This document shows positions 4,846 to 6,366 of a stretch of DNA of 6,366 bases, piece by piece. The translations under genes were made by a program, and so were the position numbers. Each line of letters starts with the position of its first letter. Positions within the stretch are counted from its first letter, which is position 1. The stretch spans positions 1 to 6,366 of the forward strand of contig JALHTX010000119.1 of NCBI GenBank assembly GCA_022866015.1, read 5' to 3'. The notes under the pieces were generated by a model. The model did not search any database. It was not told the origin of the DNA and saw only the letters and a list, made by a program, of their open reading frames with translations. This stretch comes from Thermoplasmatota archaeon. GTDB taxonomy: Archaea; Thermoplasmatota; E2; DHVEG-1.

Positions 4846-6120
4846 TTTTAGAGCGAGTCCTGCTTCTTCGTCTAAAAAATCTATTTTTGCCATTTCAGGT
4901 TTATTTGTTTTTGCTTGTTTTTGTGTTTTTATTTCTATTTTAACTCCTGATTTTTTCTCTTGTTCTTTCATTTTTTGTTCTATTTTTTCTTGTTCTGCTA
5001 GTAGTGATTGTTGCTCCTCTTTTTCTCTTGCTTTCTTATATGTTATTTCTTCTATTTTTTGTTTTCTAGCTAGTTGTTTTTCTATTTCCTCTTTTTCTTT
5101 TAGCATCCTTTTTATTTCTTGTTCTCTTCGTAGTTTTTCTTCTTCTATTTTTTTAATTTTTTCTTGTCTTTCTTGTTCTCTTCGTAGTTTTTCTTCTTCT
5201 ATTTTTTTTATTTTTTCTTGTTTTTCTAACTCTATTAATAGTTGTTTTTCTTTTATTTTATTTTCTTTTTCTTGTCTTTTTTGTTCTATTCTTAGTTGTC
5301 TTTCTTTTATTCTATTTTCTTTTTCTAGTTGTTTTTCTTTTATTTTATTTATTTTTTCTAGTTTTTTTTCTTCTTGTTCTTTCCTTTTGAGTTCTTCTTC
5401 TTTTTCTTTTGCAAGTTTTTGCATTTCTTCTAGTTCTTGTTTTTTTCTTTCTAGTTCTTTTTTTGCATTCTCTAATTCTGTATGTTCGATTGTTACTTCC
5501 TTTGTTTTTTGTGTTGTTGTTTTATTTGGATTTGTATTTATTTTTATACCTAATCCAGCTAGTAAATTTGGATTGTTATTGATTTTTTCTTCAGAATCTA
5601 TGTTTTCCGTGGTTAGTGGTTCATCAAAAGAAGTAACTTGGTTTGAAAGTGGTGTTAAGTTATTTGTTTGTATATATTGATTAAAAGATATATTTTGATT
5701 AAAAGATGGGCTTCTTTCCAGTTCAAATAGTGTATCGTTTTTTTCAAAAGTAGTTTGTATGGTTTCTGTTTTAAATAAAGAGCTTTTTGGTATTCTAGAC
5801 CATGGTTTTCTTATTTCGGAAAGAGTTGTTTTTTCTATTGGTTCTTCTTTATTTATAGTTTGTAGTTCATGTTTTTTTATTAATTCATCTATTTTGCTAG
5901 AGGTCTCTAAATGTAGATCTATGAATGTAGGAGTTTTAGTAGGTGTTTCTTTTTCTGTTTTTTGTTTAATTTTTTTGCTTGGTTTTGGATTAAATCTTAT
6001 TTTTTTTGTTGTTAGGTTTGTAAAAAATCCCATTTCAGATAACAATATTTGTAGTTCGTAATTTACTTGCTTTTGTTTCCCATCCTGTTTTATTTTTTGC
6101 ATTCTTACCAAATCTCCCAT
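4735..6120 (-). CDS. Long charged-helix protein A, first gene of the pilus-type operon
   Basis: No family is recognised. The 461-residue product has no signal peptide or membrane segment. Residues 1-205 are rich in Asn, Thr, Ser, Pro and Lys and look disordered, with scattered short motifs such as IRKPWSRIP (103-111) and a duplicated SFNQNI/SFNQYI (139-150). Residues about 210-390 form a long Glu/Lys/Arg/Gln helix with four 18-residue units (270-287, 288-305, 306-323, 324-341). Residues about 417-461 are a compact helical module (ALKIVDNLLEKLP, then SKDFEIYERVLNKYNKK) shared with the downstream paralogue. The ATG at 6118-6120 is the first after an in-frame TAA but lacks a Shine-Dalgarno site. 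Alternatives are Met7 (6100-6102) and Met30 (6031-6033). Met30 would begin MGFFTNL, like the MGLL starts of the next two genes. Its position before the ATPase recalls accessory genes of archaellum operons, but homology is not shown. Confidence 0.8.
   Translation of the reverse strand: MGDLVRMQKIKQDGKQKQVNYELQILLSEMGFFTNLTTKKIRFNPKPSKKIKQKTEKETPTKTPTFIDLHLETSSKIDELIKKHELQTINKEEPIEKTTLSEIRKPWSRIPKSSLFKTETIQTTFEKNDTLFELERSPSFNQNISFNQYIQTNNLTPLSNQVTSFDEPLTTENIDSEEKINNNPNLLAGLGIKINTNPNKTTTQKTKEVTIEHTELENAKKELERKKQELEEMQKLAKEKEEELKRKEQEEKKLEKINKIKEKQLEKENRIKERQLRIEQKRQEKENKIKEKQLLIELEKQEKIKKIEEEKLRREQERQEKIKKIEEEKLRREQEIKRMLKEKEEIEKQLARKQKIEEITYKKAREKEEQQSLLAEQEKIEQKMKEQEKKSGVKIEIKTQKQAKTNKPEMAKIDFLDEEAGLALKIVDNLLEKLPDEVIAEFVKSKDFEIYERVLNKYNKK
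5115..5221. repeat. 54-bp tandem repeat, two copies, inside gene A
   Basis: Positions 5115-5167 and 5169-5221 match over 53 bases with a single mismatch (5155 against 5209), giving a 54-bp period. The repeat encodes two consecutive 18-residue units, each beginning KIEEEKLRREQE (306-323 and 324-341). Gene B has only one equivalent unit, so this copy was gained in A or lost in B. Confidence 0.9.
5261..5382. repeat. 122-bp perfect repeat within gene A
   Basis: This is the partner of 4391-4512, offset by 870 bp. The identity ends sharply at 5260/4390 on one side and 5383/4513 on the other. Confidence 0.9.
5677..5707. repeat. Short 18-bp-period repeat inside gene A
   Basis: The 13-base string TTGATTAAAAGAT occurs at 5677-5689 and 5695-5707. 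It encodes the duplicated SFNQNI/SFNQYI motif in the disordered N-terminal half of protein A. Confidence 0.8.
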
Positions 6121-6208
6121 CTGGATTTAGTAGATGCGCTACATTAACAATTTTTTATGAGGCATCCCAGTTTTTCATATATGTAAATTACTATTAATTT
6201 AATAAAAG

Positions 6209-6222
6209 TTTCTATAAATACA
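6209..6222 (-). promoter_or_regulatory. Possible archaeal TATA box for the operon
   Basis: The minus-strand sequence GTATTTATAGAAAC contains a TTTATA core about 95 nt upstream of the first gene and would place transcription start near 6190. Two nearer AT-rich motifs, ATATATGAAA (near 6178) and CATAAAAAATTG (6149-6160), are alternatives. The last would give an almost leaderless mRNA for the ATG at 6120, which would fit the missing Shine-Dalgarno site. The choice cannot be made from sequence alone. Confidence 0.3.
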
Positions 6223-6245
6223 ATTGAGGACTTTGAATAACCCTC

Positions 6246-6366
6246 TTGTATTTGGCTTTTGCTGTTTTCAACCATGAAAACAGCCCAGGATTACTGTTTT
6301 CGCTAATGTTTTACCTATATTTTGTTGTTTTTCCTTCAGATTTTCTAATTGTCTACATAGCTACCG
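6246..6366 (+). CDS. Possible partial divergent membrane-protein ORF at the right edge
   Basis: On the plus strand a frame is open from 6237 (after a TGA at 6234-6236) to the window edge. TTG codons at 6246 and 6252 and an ATG at 6306-6308 are possible starts. From the ATG the product would begin MFYLYFVVFPSDFLIVYIAT, a plausible membrane segment. There is no convincing ribosome binding site. Frames antisense to Lys/Glu-rich coding DNA also look Phe/Leu/Val-rich, and the minus strand here has a 30-codon open stretch, so this may be a shadow. No family can be named. Confidence 0.18.
   Translation, partial: MYLAFAVFNHENSPGLLFSLMFYLYFVVFPSDFLIVYIAT
6261..6301. other. Hairpin with two mutually exclusive pairings
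   Basis: GCTGTTTTCA (6261-6270) and TGAAAACAGC (6275-6284) form a perfect 10-bp stem with a 4-base loop. The inner part GAAAACAG (6276-6283) can instead pair with CTGTTTTC at 6294-6301 across a 10-base loop. There is no T-run on either strand directly after the stem, so it does not look like a simple terminator. Its role is unknown. Confidence 0.6.

Noticed and set aside
4150..5500. CRISPR array or other spaced repeat array
   Set aside because: The repeats are in-frame protein-coding units with a 54-bp period and no unique spacers.
4745..5680. Long plus-strand frame of 311 codons
   Set aside because: Its product is almost entirely Ser, Phe, Cys, Leu and Ile, the exact antisense of Glu/Lys/Arg codons in gene A. 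It has no ribosome binding site and no domain.
4735..6120. Gene A as an ArlC/D/E (FlaC/D/E) archaellum protein
   Set aside because: The position before the ATPase and the helical content are suggestive, but no recognisable FlaC/D/E sequence features or FlaH neighbour can be seen, so the name was not assigned.
6273..6305. Tiny plus-strand ORF of 10 codons (MKTAQDYCFR) next to the hairpin
   Set aside because: Considered as a leader peptide for attenuation, but it has no ribosome binding site, no run of regulatory codons and no gene proven downstream.

Overview
The window looks like a piece of an AT-rich archaeal chromosome, probably from a small-genome (DPANN-like, e.g. Woesearchaeota/Pacearchaeota-type) lineage. 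The evidence is an archaeal-style tRNA-Asp(GUC) with no encoded CCA, Shine-Dalgarno sites of the GTGAT/GGAGG type, an archaeal type IV pilus/archaellum-type secretion ATPase, and FlaJ/TadC-type membrane proteins. The lineage is inferred from gene style and composition, not from a database match.

All confident genes lie on the minus strand and form one tightly packed operon read from about 6120 down to 369. In transcription order these are: a 461-aa protein with a disordered N-terminal half and a long Glu/Lys/Arg-rich helix (A); a shorter 247-aa paralogue (B); a 612-aa secretion ATPase with a long N-terminal extension; a 288-aa membrane protein resembling the N-terminal half of an archaeal FlaJ/TadC platform; and a 303-aa membrane protein resembling its C-terminal half. 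Gene junctions are 6-nt gaps, in which the upstream stop codon sits inside the downstream ribosome binding site, or 4-nt overlaps. A probable hairpin-plus-T-run terminator follows, then a minus-strand tRNA-Asp. The left edge (1-123) and right edge (6121-6366) hold mostly intergenic DNA with weak hints of partial genes.

The ATPase and the two membrane proteins make the motor and membrane platform of a type IV-pilus-like machine. No prepilin, prepilin peptidase or FlaH-like protein is visible here. A and B occupy the place that accessory cytosolic proteins take in archaellum operons, but their sequence identifies no known family; they may scaffold or regulate the motor.

The most unusual signal is the origin of B. 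Its first ~32 residues match the ATPase N-terminus (a 57-nt stretch with two mismatches), while the rest matches the C-terminal half of A. The stop/RBS/start junction is also duplicated 750 bp apart. This is what a tandem duplication across the A-ATPase boundary would leave: a new chimeric gene made from the tail of one gene and the head of the next. A 122-bp block identical between A and B suggests recent gene conversion, and a 54-bp tandem repeat shows that the helix is still growing in 18-residue steps.
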